Origin: Brevirhabdus pacifica
GTDB lineage: Bacteria > Pseudomonadota > Alphaproteobacteria > Rhodobacterales > Rhodobacteraceae
Length of the DNA stretch: 64,000 bases
NCBI RefSeq assembly: GCF_002797755.1
Contig: NZ_PGFI01000014.1
Location: forward strand, 62,001 to 126,000
Direction: 5' to 3'
Shown here: piece by piece, positions 34,146 through 42,461 of the stretch
Numbering within the stretch: position 1 is the first letter of the stretch
Layout: every line of letters begins with the position of its first letter
Notes under the pieces: model-generated
The model's input: the letters and a program-made list of their open reading frames with translations, nothing else
The model's database searches: none
Told to the model about the DNA's origin: nothing
Program-made: the position numbers and the translations under genes

Positions 34146-34475
34146 TCAGGCGGGCACCCCGGACGGCGCAGGCTTTTCCTTGGGCATTTCGAAATAGCGC
34201 CCCGACGTCACGATGCAGGTCGTGCCGCTGACGAAGGTCGCGGTGATGGTCCAGGTGCCCGTGGCGGGAGAGGCAAAGACCTCGACGATGGTGCCGTCGC
34301 GGCTCAGGCCGATGCTTTGTCGCCGCTCTCCAAAGCTTGTCCTCAGTTTCTTCAGGACGACCTCGCGCGGGGCGCAGACCTTGCGCGCGCCGGTCTGGCC
34401 CCAACTTGTCGAGGCAAGGGTCAGGTAAAGAAGTGCGGCAAAGCCGAAGGACATGGTGAAAAGACTGCGTTGCAT
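34146..34475 (-). CDS. small secreted protein of unknown function
   Basis: The 109-residue product has a signal peptide (MQRSLFTMSFGFAALLYLTL..., cleavage near residue 26). The mature part is short and has two cysteines that could pair (CAPREVV and TTCIVTSG). The stretch ATGTWTITATFVSGTTC looks like a beta-rich fold. No family was recognised. It is divergent from mcl2. Confidence 0.75.
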   Translation of the reverse strand: MQRSLFTMSFGFAALLYLTLASTSWGQTGARKVCAPREVVLKKLRTSFGERRQSIGLSRDGTIVEVFASPATGTWTITATFVSGTTCIVTSGRYFEMPKEKPAPSGVPA

Positions 34476-34602
34476 GGGGGACTCCTGCTGTGACTTGGCG
34501 CAGGGTGGGGTCCGGAGGCCCTAGATCGCGTGTCGCGTGCGGGCCCTTGGTAAACGATGCCTTAGGAGAAGCCGCGAATTCGCGGAAAAACACCCGAGGG
34601 TC

Positions 34603-34620
34603 TTGCAACTTCTTGCGCAA
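34603..34620. promoter_or_regulatory. TTGCAA / TTGCGCAA repeats upstream of mcl2
   Basis: TTGCAA (34603-34608) and the palindrome TTGCGCAA (34613-34620), both preceded by TC, are spaced 10 bp apart about 45 bases before the mcl2 start. TTGC/GCAA words are typical of regulators of short-chain acyl-CoA metabolism such as the PccR/RamB group; the assignment is tentative. Confidence 0.4.
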
Positions 34621-34662
34621 ACGTGGTCCCTCCCATTCCATAAGTTGCGAAGAGGAAGAATC

Positions 34663-35541
34663 ATGTCCCACCGGTCCCACCCCCACCGCTCGGTCCTCTA
34701 CATCCCCGGTTCGAAGCCGCGCGCGCTGGAAAAGGCCCGTGGCCTGCCGGTGGACGCGATCATCTTCGACCTGGAGGACGCAGTCGCCCCCGATGAAAAG
34801 GCACAGGCACGGGAGACTTTGGCCGAGGCGCTTGTCGCGGGTGGGTACGGCTCGCGGGTTCGTCTGGTGCGGATAAACGGCTTCGACACCGAGTGGGGTG
34901 AGGCCGACCTGGCGCGTATGGCCGACGTGGGCGCCGACGGGATCCTGTTGCCCAAGGTGGGCCGGCCCGAGCATGTCGCCGACCTGCGCCAGCGGATGGC
35001 GGCGGCGGGCTATCCCGACACCCCGGTCTGGGCCATGATCGAAACCTGCGAAGGCGTGCTGAACGCCGCCGCCATCGCCGGGGCCGAGGGGATCGCGGGT
35101 TTTGTTCTGGGCACCAACGATCTGGCCAAGGAACTGGGCTGCCGCAACCGGGCCGACCGCTTGCCCCTGATGACCGCGTTGCAGCACAGCCTGCTGGCCG
35201 CGCGCTGTCACGGGCTGGTCGCCCTCGACGGGGTCTACAACGCCTTCCGGGATGAGGAGGGCCTGCGCGCCGAATGCGAACAGGGGCGCGACCTGGGCTT
35301 TGACGGCAAGACGCTGATTCATCCCGGCCAGGTTGCCATCACCAATCAGGTCTTCGCCCCCTCGGAGGCAGAGGTTGACCTGGCCCGCCGCCAGATCGCG
35401 GCGTTCGAGGCCGCTTGTGCCGAAGGGCAGGGGGTGGCCGTGGTCGACGGCTCGATCGTCGAGAACCTGCACGTGGAAACCGCGCGCAAGACCCTGGCCG
35501 CGGCCGACGCGATTGCCGCAATGGAAGGACAAGACCAATGA
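34663..35541 (+). CDS. mcl2: (3S)-malyl-CoA thioesterase (HpcH/HpaI aldolase family)
   Basis: The 292-residue protein is of the CitE/HpcH family, with SVLYIPGSKPRALEKA, IFDLEDAVAPDEKAQAR, ILLPKVGRPEH, VWAMIETCEGVLNA, and GKTLIHPGQVAI. In Rhodobacter sphaeroides the Mcl2 member beside mch and sdh hydrolyses (3S)-malyl-CoA, the last step of the ethylmalonyl-CoA pathway; length and opening fit Mcl2 better than the lyase Mcl1. ATG 34663 follows AGAGGAAGA. The stop overlaps the next start (ATGA). Confidence 0.85.
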   Translation: MSHRSHPHRSVLYIPGSKPRALEKARGLPVDAIIFDLEDAVAPDEKAQARETLAEALVAGGYGSRVRLVRINGFDTEWGEADLARMADVGADGILLPKVGRPEHVADLRQRMAAAGYPDTPVWAMIETCEGVLNAAAIAGAEGIAGFVLGTNDLAKELGCRNRADRLPLMTALQHSLLAARCHGLVALDGVYNAFRDEEGLRAECEQGRDLGFDGKTLIHPGQVAITNQVFAPSEAEVDLARRQIAAFEAACAEGQGVAVVDGSIVENLHVETARKTLAAADAIAAMEGQDQ

Positions 35542-36083
35542 CATGGCTGATCCTCGGACTGGTGCTATGGAGTGCCGGGCACTTCCTGAAACCCGCGCTG
35601 CCCGACCTGCGCGCCCGGATGGGCGGGGCCGGCAAGGGTGTTGCGGCGCTTCTGATCGTTGGGGGCCTGGTTCTGATGGTGCTGGGCTATCGCGCGGCGC
35701 CGGTCGATCAGGTCTATGACACCCCCGGCTGGGCGCGCCATCTCAACAATCTGCTGATGCTGGTGGCCGTCTATCTTTTCGCGGTCAGCGGGGCCAAGTC
35801 GCGGCTGCACCGCCATTTGCGCCACCCGATGCTGACGGGGGCGCTGGTCTGGTCGGTCGCGCATCTGATCGTGAACGGTGACGCGGCCTCGATCGTGCTT
35901 TTCGGGGGCATCGGGTTGTGGGCGCTGGCCGAGATGGTGGTCATCAACCGCCGCGCGCCGGACTGGACCCCGCCGCCGCCGCGCCCCGTCGCCGTCGAGA
36001 TCCGCGCCTTGGTCATCACCCTGGTGGTTTACGGCGTCATCGCGGCGCTGCATGTGTGGATCGGGCCCAGCCCGTTCTCCTGA
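35538..36083 (+). CDS. NnrU-like membrane protein
   Basis: The 181-residue protein has five or six transmembrane helices and the NnrU-type features LWSAGHFLKPALP, HPMLTGALVWSVAHLIVNGD and FGGIGLWALAEMV. NnrU was named for denitrification in Rhodobacter, but family members also occur without it and the role is unknown. It is coupled to mcl2 by ATGA. Its presence inside an ethylmalonyl-CoA/TCA run may be chance linkage. Confidence 0.85.
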   Translation: MTWLILGLVLWSAGHFLKPALPDLRARMGGAGKGVAALLIVGGLVLMVLGYRAAPVDQVYDTPGWARHLNNLLMLVAVYLFAVSGAKSRLHRHLRHPMLTGALVWSVAHLIVNGDAASIVLFGGIGLWALAEMVVINRRAPDWTPPPPRPVAVEIRALVITLVVYGVIAALHVWIGPSPFS

Positions 36084-36117
36084 CCCTTTTCCGACTTTTT
36101 CCGCCTGAGGAACAGCC

Positions 36118-36321
36118 ATGAAGATCTATCGTTTCCTGTCCGAAGAGGACACGTCCGCCTTCTGCCACAAGGTCAGCGAGGCCCTGTCGAAAGGGTGGGA
36201 GCTTTACGGCTCGCCGACCCAGACCTTTGACGCCGCCGCCGGCATCATGCGTTGCGGACAGGCCGTGACCAAGGAGATCGAGGGCAGCTATCATCCCGAC
36301 ATGAAGCTGGGCCAGCAGTGA
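36118..36321 (+). CDS. DUF1737 small protein
   Basis: The 67-residue product has the DUF1737 pattern KIYRFLSEEDTSAFCHKVSE, with GWELYGSPTQTF and MRCGQAVTKEI. No function is established. A TGAGGAA ribosome site precedes it and its stop overlaps the mch start by one base (TGATG), so it is co-translated with mch. Confidence 0.88.
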   Translation: MKIYRFLSEEDTSAFCHKVSEALSKGWELYGSPTQTFDAAAGIMRCGQAVTKEIEGSYHPDMKLGQQ

Positions 36322-37358
36322 TGGCCGCCCAGAAGACCGACGCCGGCCGGTTCTTCGAGGATTACCGCCTGGCCCAGGTGATCGAACACGCGGTGCCGCG
36401 CACCGTCTCGGGCGGGGAGCGGGCGCTTTACCATGCGCTCTACCCGGCGCGGCACGCGCTTTATTCCTCGGACGAGTTTGCCCGGGGATGCGGACTGCCA
36501 GCCTCGCCGTTGGATGACCTGGCGGGGTTTCACCTGGTCTTCGGCAAGTCGGTGCCCGACATCTCGATCAACGCGGTGGCGAACCTGGGCTATGCAGAGG
36601 GGCGGTTCCTGCGCCCGGTGACGCCCGGCGACACATTGCGCGCCACCTCCGAGGTGATCGGGCTGAAGCAGAATTCCAACGGGCGGACCGGCGTGGTCTG
36701 GGTGCGCACGCGGGGGCTGGACCAGAACGGCGACTGCGTGATGGAATTCGTGCGCTGGGTGATGGTGCGCAAGCGCGACGAGGATGCCCCGGCGCCCGAA
36801 ACCGTCGTGCCCGACCTGGCGCACGCGGTGGCCGCCAGCGACCTTCCCCTGCCCGAGGGGCTGGATTTCAGCACCTATGATTTCACTGCCGCCGGCGAGC
36901 CGCACCGCTTTGACGACTACGAGGTCGGTGAAAAGATCGACCACGTGGATGGCGTGACCGTCGAGGAGGCCGAGCACATGCTCGCCACCCGCCTGTGGCA
37001 AAACACGGCGAAGGTGCATTTCGACGCCAGTTCGCGCCCCGACGGGCGGCGCCTGATCTATGGCGGGCACGTCATCTCGATGGCCCGCGCGCTCAGCTTC
37101 AACGGGCTGGCCAACGCCCAGATGATCGTGGCGCTGAACGGGGGCAGCCACGCCAACCCCTGTTTTGCGGGCACCACCATCCGCGCCTGGTCCGAGGTGC
37201 TGGACAAGGCCCCGACAGACCGGCCCGGGGTGGGCGCGCTGCGGCTGCGCCTTGTCGCGACATCCGGGGGGGAGGCGTTCGCCCTGCGCGATGAGGACGG
37301 CAAGTACCTTCCCCACGTTTTGCTGGACCTGGATTACTGGGCGCTGGTGCCTGTCTAG
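36321..37358 (+). CDS. mch: mesaconyl-C1-CoA hydratase
   Basis: The 345-residue protein consists of two hot-dog (MaoC-like) halves, with GKSVPDISINAVANLGYAEG in the first and KVHFDASSRPDGRRLIYGGH in the second. Mch hydrates mesaconyl-C1-CoA to beta-methylmalyl-CoA in the ethylmalonyl-CoA pathway. Its length matches the characterised enzyme of about 343 residues. The pairing with mcl2, and with ccr and ecm in the same window, supports the call over a generic MaoC dehydratase. Confidence 0.9.
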   Translation: MAAQKTDAGRFFEDYRLAQVIEHAVPRTVSGGERALYHALYPARHALYSSDEFARGCGLPASPLDDLAGFHLVFGKSVPDISINAVANLGYAEGRFLRPVTPGDTLRATSEVIGLKQNSNGRTGVVWVRTRGLDQNGDCVMEFVRWVMVRKRDEDAPAPETVVPDLAHAVAASDLPLPEGLDFSTYDFTAAGEPHRFDDYEVGEKIDHVDGVTVEEAEHMLATRLWQNTAKVHFDASSRPDGRRLIYGGHVISMARALSFNGLANAQMIVALNGGSHANPCFAGTTIRAWSEVLDKAPTDRPGVGALRLRLVATSGGEAFALRDEDGKYLPHVLLDLDYWALVPV

Positions 37359-37450
37359 GGCAAGGCTGCCGGCACCCATGGCCCCGCGCCCGCCGCGCAA
37401 CACCCTGCGGCGCGGGGCGTGAGCGGCCACAGTGCGGGGCGGTGGGATTT

Positions 37451-37500
37451 GTTATCACGCGCTCCAAATACGTGATCACACTGCTCAATTTCGTGATCAC
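37451..37500. promoter_or_regulatory. sdhC operator: three GTGATCAC-type sites at 21-bp spacing
   Basis: GTTATCAC (37451-37458, one mismatch), GTGATCAC (37472-37479) and GTGATCAC (37493-37500) repeat at exactly 21-bp intervals, so all three lie on one face of the helix. The array ends about 140 bases before sdhC, within the gap after mch. The same word with the same spacing is found before sucA. Confidence 0.82.
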
Positions 37501-37641
37501 TAATGGATTTTTTTGATGCCCAAGCGGCAGATTCGGGCCGATTTCGCGCTTGCGGCACGTGACTTCGCCGCAGAACACTATATGGAATACGGGCCATATC
37601 GGACGGGCTCCGGGACGGACAGCAACGAAAGGGCCAAGACC

Positions 37642-38025
37642 ATGCCAGACGTGAACCGGGGCAACCGGCCCCTTTCTCCGCACCTGACGATCTACCGGCC
37701 ACAGCTTACCTCGATGACGTCGATTCTCACACGTCTGACCGGCAACGCGCTGCTGTTGGTCGCGCTCATGATCGTGTGGTGGTTCCTGGCCGCGTCCATC
37801 GGGCCCGAGTATTTCGCCTTTGCCGACTGGCTCATCACAAGCTGGTTCGGCGACCTGGTGATGACGCTGTCGCTCTGGGCGCTGTGGTATCACAGCCTCG
37901 CGGGTCTGCGGCACCTCTACTGGGACACGGGCCGCGGGCTGGAGCTCGAGACCGCCGAGACCCTGGGCTGGGCGGTGATCGCCGGCAGCTTCGTTCTGAC
38001 CCTCGTCACCCTGTTCTTCGTCTGA
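37642..38025 (+). CDS. sdhC: succinate dehydrogenase cytochrome b556 subunit
   Basis: The 127-residue membrane subunit opens with NRPLSPHLTIYRPQLTSMTS, the SdhC quinone-site signature, and has three transmembrane helices. The heme b ligand is probably His in LWYHSLAGLRHLYWD. It anchors SdhAB and passes electrons to ubiquinone. ATG 37642 was chosen at the family start; an in-frame extension upstream to 37513 lacks family sequence. Confidence 0.95.
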   Translation: MPDVNRGNRPLSPHLTIYRPQLTSMTSILTRLTGNALLLVALMIVWWFLAASIGPEYFAFADWLITSWFGDLVMTLSLWALWYHSLAGLRHLYWDTGRGLELETAETLGWAVIAGSFVLTLVTLFFV

Positions 38026-38035
38026 GGAGGCCTGC

Positions 38036-38407
38036 ATGCGCTATCTGACCGATCATAAACGCGCCCTGGGCCAGGGGTCGGCCCGCGACGGCACCCATCA
38101 TTTCTGGTCCATGACCAAAAGCTCGGCCGCGCTGCTGGTGCTGGTGCCGCTGTTCGTCTTCACCTTCGGCCCCATGCTGGGGCGCGAACATGCCGAGGTG
38201 GTCGCCTATTTCTCGCGTCCGTTCCCGGCCATCGTCGCCGCGCTGACGATCGTCGTCGGCTTCATGCACTTTCTCGGTGGGGTCCAGGTCCTGCTGGAGG
38301 ATTACACCCACGGGCTGACCCGCACGGTCCTGCTGATCGCGATGACGCTGCTGAGCTATGGCGCCGCCGCCACCGGCGTCTTCGCCATCGCCCGCCTGGC
38401 GCTATAA
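38036..38407 (+). CDS. sdhD: succinate dehydrogenase membrane anchor subunit
   Basis: The 123-residue protein has three transmembrane helices and the SdhD opening LGQGSARDGTHHFWSM; GFMHFLGGVQVLLEDYTHG holds likely heme and quinone-site residues. It follows sdhC by 10 bases with a GAGGAGG ribosome site. Confidence 0.95.
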   Translation: MRYLTDHKRALGQGSARDGTHHFWSMTKSSAALLVLVPLFVFTFGPMLGREHAEVVAYFSRPFPAIVAALTIVVGFMHFLGGVQVLLEDYTHGLTRTVLLIAMTLLSYGAAATGVFAIARLAL

Positions 38408-38419
38408 GGAGCCTGTTCA

Positions 38420-40225
38420 ATGGCCGCATATGAATATGAGACCCATGTCTACGACGTGGTGGTGATCGGCGCCGGCGGTGCCGGCCTGCGCGCGACCCTC
38501 GGCATGGCCGAGCGCGGTCTGCGCACCGCCTGCGTGACCAAGGTCTTCCCCACCCGCTCGCACACCGTGGCGGCCCAGGGTGGCATCGCCGCAAGCCTTG
38601 GCAACATGGGCCCCGACAGCTGGCAGTGGCATATGTACGACACGGTCAAAGGCTCGGACTGGCTGGGCGACACCGACGCGATGGAATACCTGGCGCGCGA
38701 GGCGCCCAAGGCGGTCTACGAGCTTGAGCATTACGGCGTGCCCTTCTCGCGCACCGAGGAAGGCAAAATCTACCAGCGACCCTTCGGCGGTCACACCACC
38801 GAATTCGGCGAAGGCCCCCCGGTGCAGCGTACCTGCGCCGCCGCCGACCGCACCGGCCACGCCATCCTGCACACGCTGTACGGTCAGAGCCTGAAGCAGA
38901 AGGCCGAGTTCTTCGTCGAGTATTTCGCCATCGACCTGCTGATGTCCGACGACGGCAAATGCGAAGGGGTCGTCTGCTGGAAGCTGGATGACGGCACGAT
39001 CCACGTCTTCGCCGCCAAGATGGTCGTGCTGGCCACCGGCGGCTATGGCCGCGCCTATTTCAGCGCCACCTCGGCCCATACTGTCACCGGCGACGGCGGC
39101 GGCATGGTCGCCCGCGCCGGCCTGCCGCTTCAGGACATGGAATTCGTGCAGTTCCACCCCACCGGCATCTTCGGTGCCGGCTGTCTGATCACCGAGGGCG
39201 CCCGCGGCGAAGGCGGCTACTTGACCAATTCCGAGGGCGAGCGGTTCATGGAACGCTATGCCCCCACCTACAAGGATCTGGCCAGCCGCGACGTGGTTTC
39301 GCGCTGCATGACGATCGAGATCCGCGAGGGGCGGGGCGTCGGCGCCGATGGCGACCACATCCACCTGCACCTCAACCACTTGCCGCCCGAGACACTGGCC
39401 GAGCGTCTGCCCGGCATCTCGGAATCGGCGCGTATCTTCGCGGGCGTCGATCTGACCAAGGAACCGATCCCGGTGATCCCCACCGTCCATTACAACATGG
39501 GCGGCATTCCCACGAACTACTGGGGCGAGGTGCTGAACCCCACGCCCGAGGCCCCCGATGCCGTCACCCCCGGCCTGATGGCCGTGGGCGAGGCCGGCTG
39601 CGCCTCGGTCCACGGCGCCAATCGCCTGGGCTCGAACAGTCTGATCGACCTGGTGGTCTTCGGTCGGGCCGCCGCCATCCGCGCGGCCGAGGTGGTTGAC
39701 CCCGCCAGCCCCACGCCGGTCCCGTCCCCCCGCGCGATCGAGGGGGCGCTGTCGCGCTTCGACGGGCTCCGCCACGCCAGCGGCGCCACCCCCACCGCCG
39801 CCCTGCGCCTCGAGATGCAGCGCGCGATGCAGGCGGACGCCGCCGTCTTCCGCACCGACAAGACCCTGGCCGAAGGCGTCGATAAGATGACCGACATCGC
39901 CGGCAAGATGAATGACCTTCAGGTCACCGACCGCTCGCTGATCTGGAACACCGACCTGATGGAGACGCTGGAACTGGCCAACCTGATGCCCAACGCCCTG
40001 GCTACCATCGTCAGCGCCGAGGCCCGCAAGGAAAGCCGCGGCGCCCACGCCCATGAGGATTATCCAGACCGCGACGACGTCAACTGGCGCAAGCACACGC
40101 TGGCGACCGTCGACGGCTCAAAAGTCACGCTGGATTATCGTCCCGTCCACCTCGATCCCCTGACGACCGAGGACGAGGGCGGCATCCAGCTCAAGAAGAT
40201 TGCACCGAAGGCGAGGGTTTACTGA
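38420..40225 (+). CDS. sdhA: succinate dehydrogenase flavoprotein subunit
   Basis: The 601-residue protein oxidises succinate to fumarate. It has [20 protein letters not shown], the covalent-FAD region [19 protein letters not shown], the active-site stretch [20 protein letters not shown], and [15 protein letters not shown]. It continues with [20 protein letters not shown]. The C-terminus [18 protein letters not shown] is typical. A TAAGGAG ribosome site lies after sdhD. Confidence 0.98.
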   Translation: MAAYEYETHVYDVVVIGAGGAGLRATLGMAERGLRTACVTKVFPTRSHTVAAQGGIAASLGNMGPDSWQWHMYDTVKGSDWLGDTDAMEYLAREAPKAVYELEHYGVPFSRTEEGKIYQRPFGGHTTEFGEGPPVQRTCAAADRTGHAILHTLYGQSLKQKAEFFVEYFAIDLLMSDDGKCEGVVCWKLDDGTIHVFAAKMVVLATGGYGRAYFSATSAHTVTGDGGGMVARAGLPLQDMEFVQFHPTGIFGAGCLITEGARGEGGYLTNSEGERFMERYAPTYKDLASRDVVSRCMTIEIREGRGVGADGDHIHLHLNHLPPETLAERLPGISESARIFAGVDLTKEPIPVIPTVHYNMGGIPTNYWGEVLNPTPEAPDAVTPGLMAVGEAGCASVHGANRLGSNSLIDLVVFGRAAAIRAAEVVDPASPTPVPSPRAIEGALSRFDGLRHASGATPTAALRLEMQRAMQADAAVFRTDKTLAEGVDKMTDIAGKMNDLQVTDRSLIWNTDLMETLELANLMPNALATIVSAEARKESRGAHAHEDYPDRDDVNWRKHTLATVDGSKVTLDYRPVHLDPLTTEDEGGIQLKKIAPKARVY

Positions 40226-40542
40226 TGCGTGGTTACTTCCTGCCGCTCGCGGCCGCACTTGTCCTGTCGGCCTGCGCCACCAACCCGGTCGAGGAGGCCA
40301 CCCGCAACGCCGCCCGCCGCGTGATCAAGCCCATCGTGGAAGAGCGTTTCCCCGGGGCCCCCGCCCAGGCGCTGACCGACTGCATCATCGACAACGCCGC
40401 CACCCACGAGCTGATCGAGATTGCCAAGGCCGCCACCATTGGCCCGGGCACCGACACCTACGCCGTGGTTCTGGGCCTGGCCCGGCGGCCCGAGGTTCTG
40501 CAATGCGCGGCGGTTTCCGTTCTGCCCACGATGATCCGATAG
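40225..40542 (+). CDS. small lipoprotein inside the sdh operon
   Basis: The 105-residue product has a lipoprotein signal with lipobox LSAC (Cys17). The mature domain is helical ([27 protein letters not shown]) and has two further cysteines. Its start overlaps the sdhA stop by one base (TGATG) and it ends 10 bases before sdhB. No function is known to me. Position suggests a role in assembly of the Sdh complex or simple co-expression. Confidence 0.82.
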   Translation: MRGYFLPLAAALVLSACATNPVEEATRNAARRVIKPIVEERFPGAPAQALTDCIIDNAATHELIEIAKAATIGPGTDTYAVVLGLARRPEVLQCAAVSVLPTMIR

Positions 40543-40552
40543 GAGGCGAGAG

Positions 40553-41332
40553 ATGGTTCAGCTGACGCTCCCCAAGAATTCGCGCATCAAGACCGGGCGC
40601 ACCTGGCCCAAGCCCGCCGGCGCCACCAACCTGCGCAAGTTCCGCATCTACCGCTGGAGCCCCGAGGACGGCGAGAACCCTCGTGTCGACACCTATTTCG
40701 TCGACATGGACAGCTGTGGCCCGATGATCCTGGACGCGCTGATCAAGATCAAGAACGAGATCGACCCCACCCTGGCCTTCCGCCGGTCCTGCCGCGAGGG
40801 GATCTGCGGCTCCTGCGCCATGAACATCGACGGGGTGAACACGCTGGCCTGTACCCGGGGCCTCGATGAGGTCGCCTCGGAGGTCCGCGTCTACCCGCTG
40901 CCGCACATGCCGGTGGTGCGCGACCTCATCCCCGATCTGACCCATTTCTACGCCCAGCACGCCAGCATCAAGCCGTGGCTCGAGACCAAGACCAACGAGC
41001 CGCAGAAGGAATGGCGCCAGTCGATCGAGGACCGCAAGAAGCTCGACGGTCTCTACGAGTGCATCATGTGCGCCAGCTGCTCGACGGCCTGCCCCTCCTA
41101 CTGGTGGAACGGCGACCGCTATCTCGGCCCCGCCGCCCTGCTGCACGCCCAGCGGTGGATCGTCGACAGCCGCGACGAGGCGACGGGCGAGCGGCTGGAC
41201 GATCTGGAAGATCCGTTCAAGCTTTACCGCTGCCACACGATCATGAACTGCACCAAGACCTGCCCCAAGGGCCTGAACCCCGCCAAGGCAATCGCCGAGA
41301 TCAAGAAGGCCCTGGTCGAGAGGATCGTCTGA
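40553..41332 (+). CDS. sdhB: succinate dehydrogenase iron-sulfur subunit
   Basis: The 259-residue protein carries the [2Fe-2S] motif [16 protein letters not shown], the [4Fe-4S] motif [17 protein letters not shown] and the [3Fe-4S] motif [17 protein letters not shown]. It conducts electrons from the flavin in SdhA to quinone at SdhCD. An AGGAGG ribosome site precedes it. It ends the sdh operon. Confidence 0.98.
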   Translation: MVQLTLPKNSRIKTGRTWPKPAGATNLRKFRIYRWSPEDGENPRVDTYFVDMDSCGPMILDALIKIKNEIDPTLAFRRSCREGICGSCAMNIDGVNTLACTRGLDEVASEVRVYPLPHMPVVRDLIPDLTHFYAQHASIKPWLETKTNEPQKEWRQSIEDRKKLDGLYECIMCASCSTACPSYWWNGDRYLGPAALLHAQRWIVDSRDEATGERLDDLEDPFKLYRCHTIMNCTKTCPKGLNPAKAIAEIKKALVERIV

Positions 41333-41402
41333 TCCCCGGATCGGCACCCGCCCGTCCCCAGGCCCGCCGGGCCGCGTGGGAAGGGCACACGGGGCCCGGT
41401 GC

Positions 41403-41606
41403 ATGATCATCGTCCTGGGGGTGCTTGTGGCCTTCGTGCTGGTGCTGCTGCTGGCCAACCGCCGGACACGCGCCTGCCGCTGGCGGCGCCGGGCGCTGGT
41501 CAATGGCCGTGCCGAGTGGCGCTGCGTCGCTTGCGGCGCCGAGGCGCAGACCGACAGTCCCGCACCGCCCCGCGACTGCCTGGCCCCCGGGCAGACCCGG
41601 GGCTGA
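41403..41606 (+). CDS. small membrane protein with C-terminal cysteine pair
   Basis: The 67-residue product has one N-terminal helix (about 2-18), a basic Arg-rich stretch, then a CVAC pair (WRCVACGAEA) and a later lone Cys. It could be a minimal zinc-ribbon membrane protein. No homologue is known to me and no strong ribosome site is visible, so it may not be expressed. Confidence 0.5.
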   Translation: MIIVLGVLVAFVLVLLLANRRTRACRWRRRALVNGRAEWRCVACGAEAQTDSPAPPRDCLAPGQTRG

Positions 41607-41620
41607 CCCGCGCCCCGGCG

Positions 41621-42325
41621 TCAGGAAAAGGCCGTCTCCAGCGCGATCTCGACCATGTCTCCGAAGCTGCGCTCGCGCTCCTCGCTGGGCAGGGCTTCGC
41701 CGGTCACCAGGTGATCGCTGATGGTCAGGATCGCCAGGGCCCGCGCCCCGTAACGTGCGGCCACGGTGTAAAGCTCGGCCGCCTCCATCTCCACCGCCAG
41801 GGTGCCGTGGCGGGTCAGGGCGGCGACCAGGTCGTCGCGCTCCTCGTAGAAGATGTCCGAGGAATGGATGCCGCCCACGTGGAAGGGCACGCCCCGGGCT
41901 TCGGCGATGCGCGCGGCTTCACGCAAGAGCGACCAGTCGGCGGCGGGGGCGAAGTTCACCTCGCGGAAGATCCCGCGCGAGGGGTTGGTGATGCTCGAGG
42001 CGGTCATCGCCAGCACCAGGTCGCGGATCGCCACCCCTTCCTGCATCCCCCCGGCCGAACCGATGCGGATCAGCGTGCGCGCGCCGTAGTCGCGGATCAG
42101 CTCGTTGGCGTAGATCGACAGCGACGGCATCCCCATGCCCGAGCCGTGGATCGTGACCCGGTTGCCGCGCCACTGGCCGGTATATCCCAGCATCCCCCGG
42201 ACCTCGTTGACCAGGCGCGGGGCCTCCAGGAAGGTTTCCGCCGCCCAGCGGGCCCGGTAGGGATCGCCCGGCATCAGAACGGTTTCGGCGATGTCGCCCG
42301 GCTGGGCTCCGATATGGACGGTCAT
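41621..42325 (-). CDS. deoD: purine-nucleoside phosphorylase, DeoD type
   Basis: The 234-residue protein is a DeoD-type (hexameric) phosphorylase, with [57 protein letters not shown] and [20 protein letters not shown]. It splits purine nucleosides with phosphate to base and sugar-1-phosphate. It is convergent with the sdh run and stands alone. A BMP-type nucleoside importer is encoded 12 kb further on. Confidence 0.95.
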   Translation of the reverse strand: MTVHIGAQPGDIAETVLMPGDPYRARWAAETFLEAPRLVNEVRGMLGYTGQWRGNRVTIHGSGMGMPSLSIYANELIRDYGARTLIRIGSAGGMQEGVAIRDLVLAMTASSITNPSRGIFREVNFAPAADWSLLREAARIAEARGVPFHVGGIHSSDIFYEERDDLVAALTRHGTLAVEMEAAELYTVAARYGARALAILTISDHLVTGEALPSEERERSFGDMVEIALETAFS

Positions 42326-42461
42326 GGGCTGGCCCCTCGTGAAGACTGGATCGAGGTCCGGGCATACAGAATGCCGCCGCCCCTGTCATCCCGGCCGCGG
42401 GGTCAGGGCGCGGATCGCGGCTTCATTGTCGTGAAAATATCCGATCCCGCCGCCAGCCGTC

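Noticed and set aside
37513-37641. N-terminal extension of SdhC
   Set aside because: The added 43 residues have no SdhC similarity, and the family start MPDVNRGNRPLSPHL is clear.
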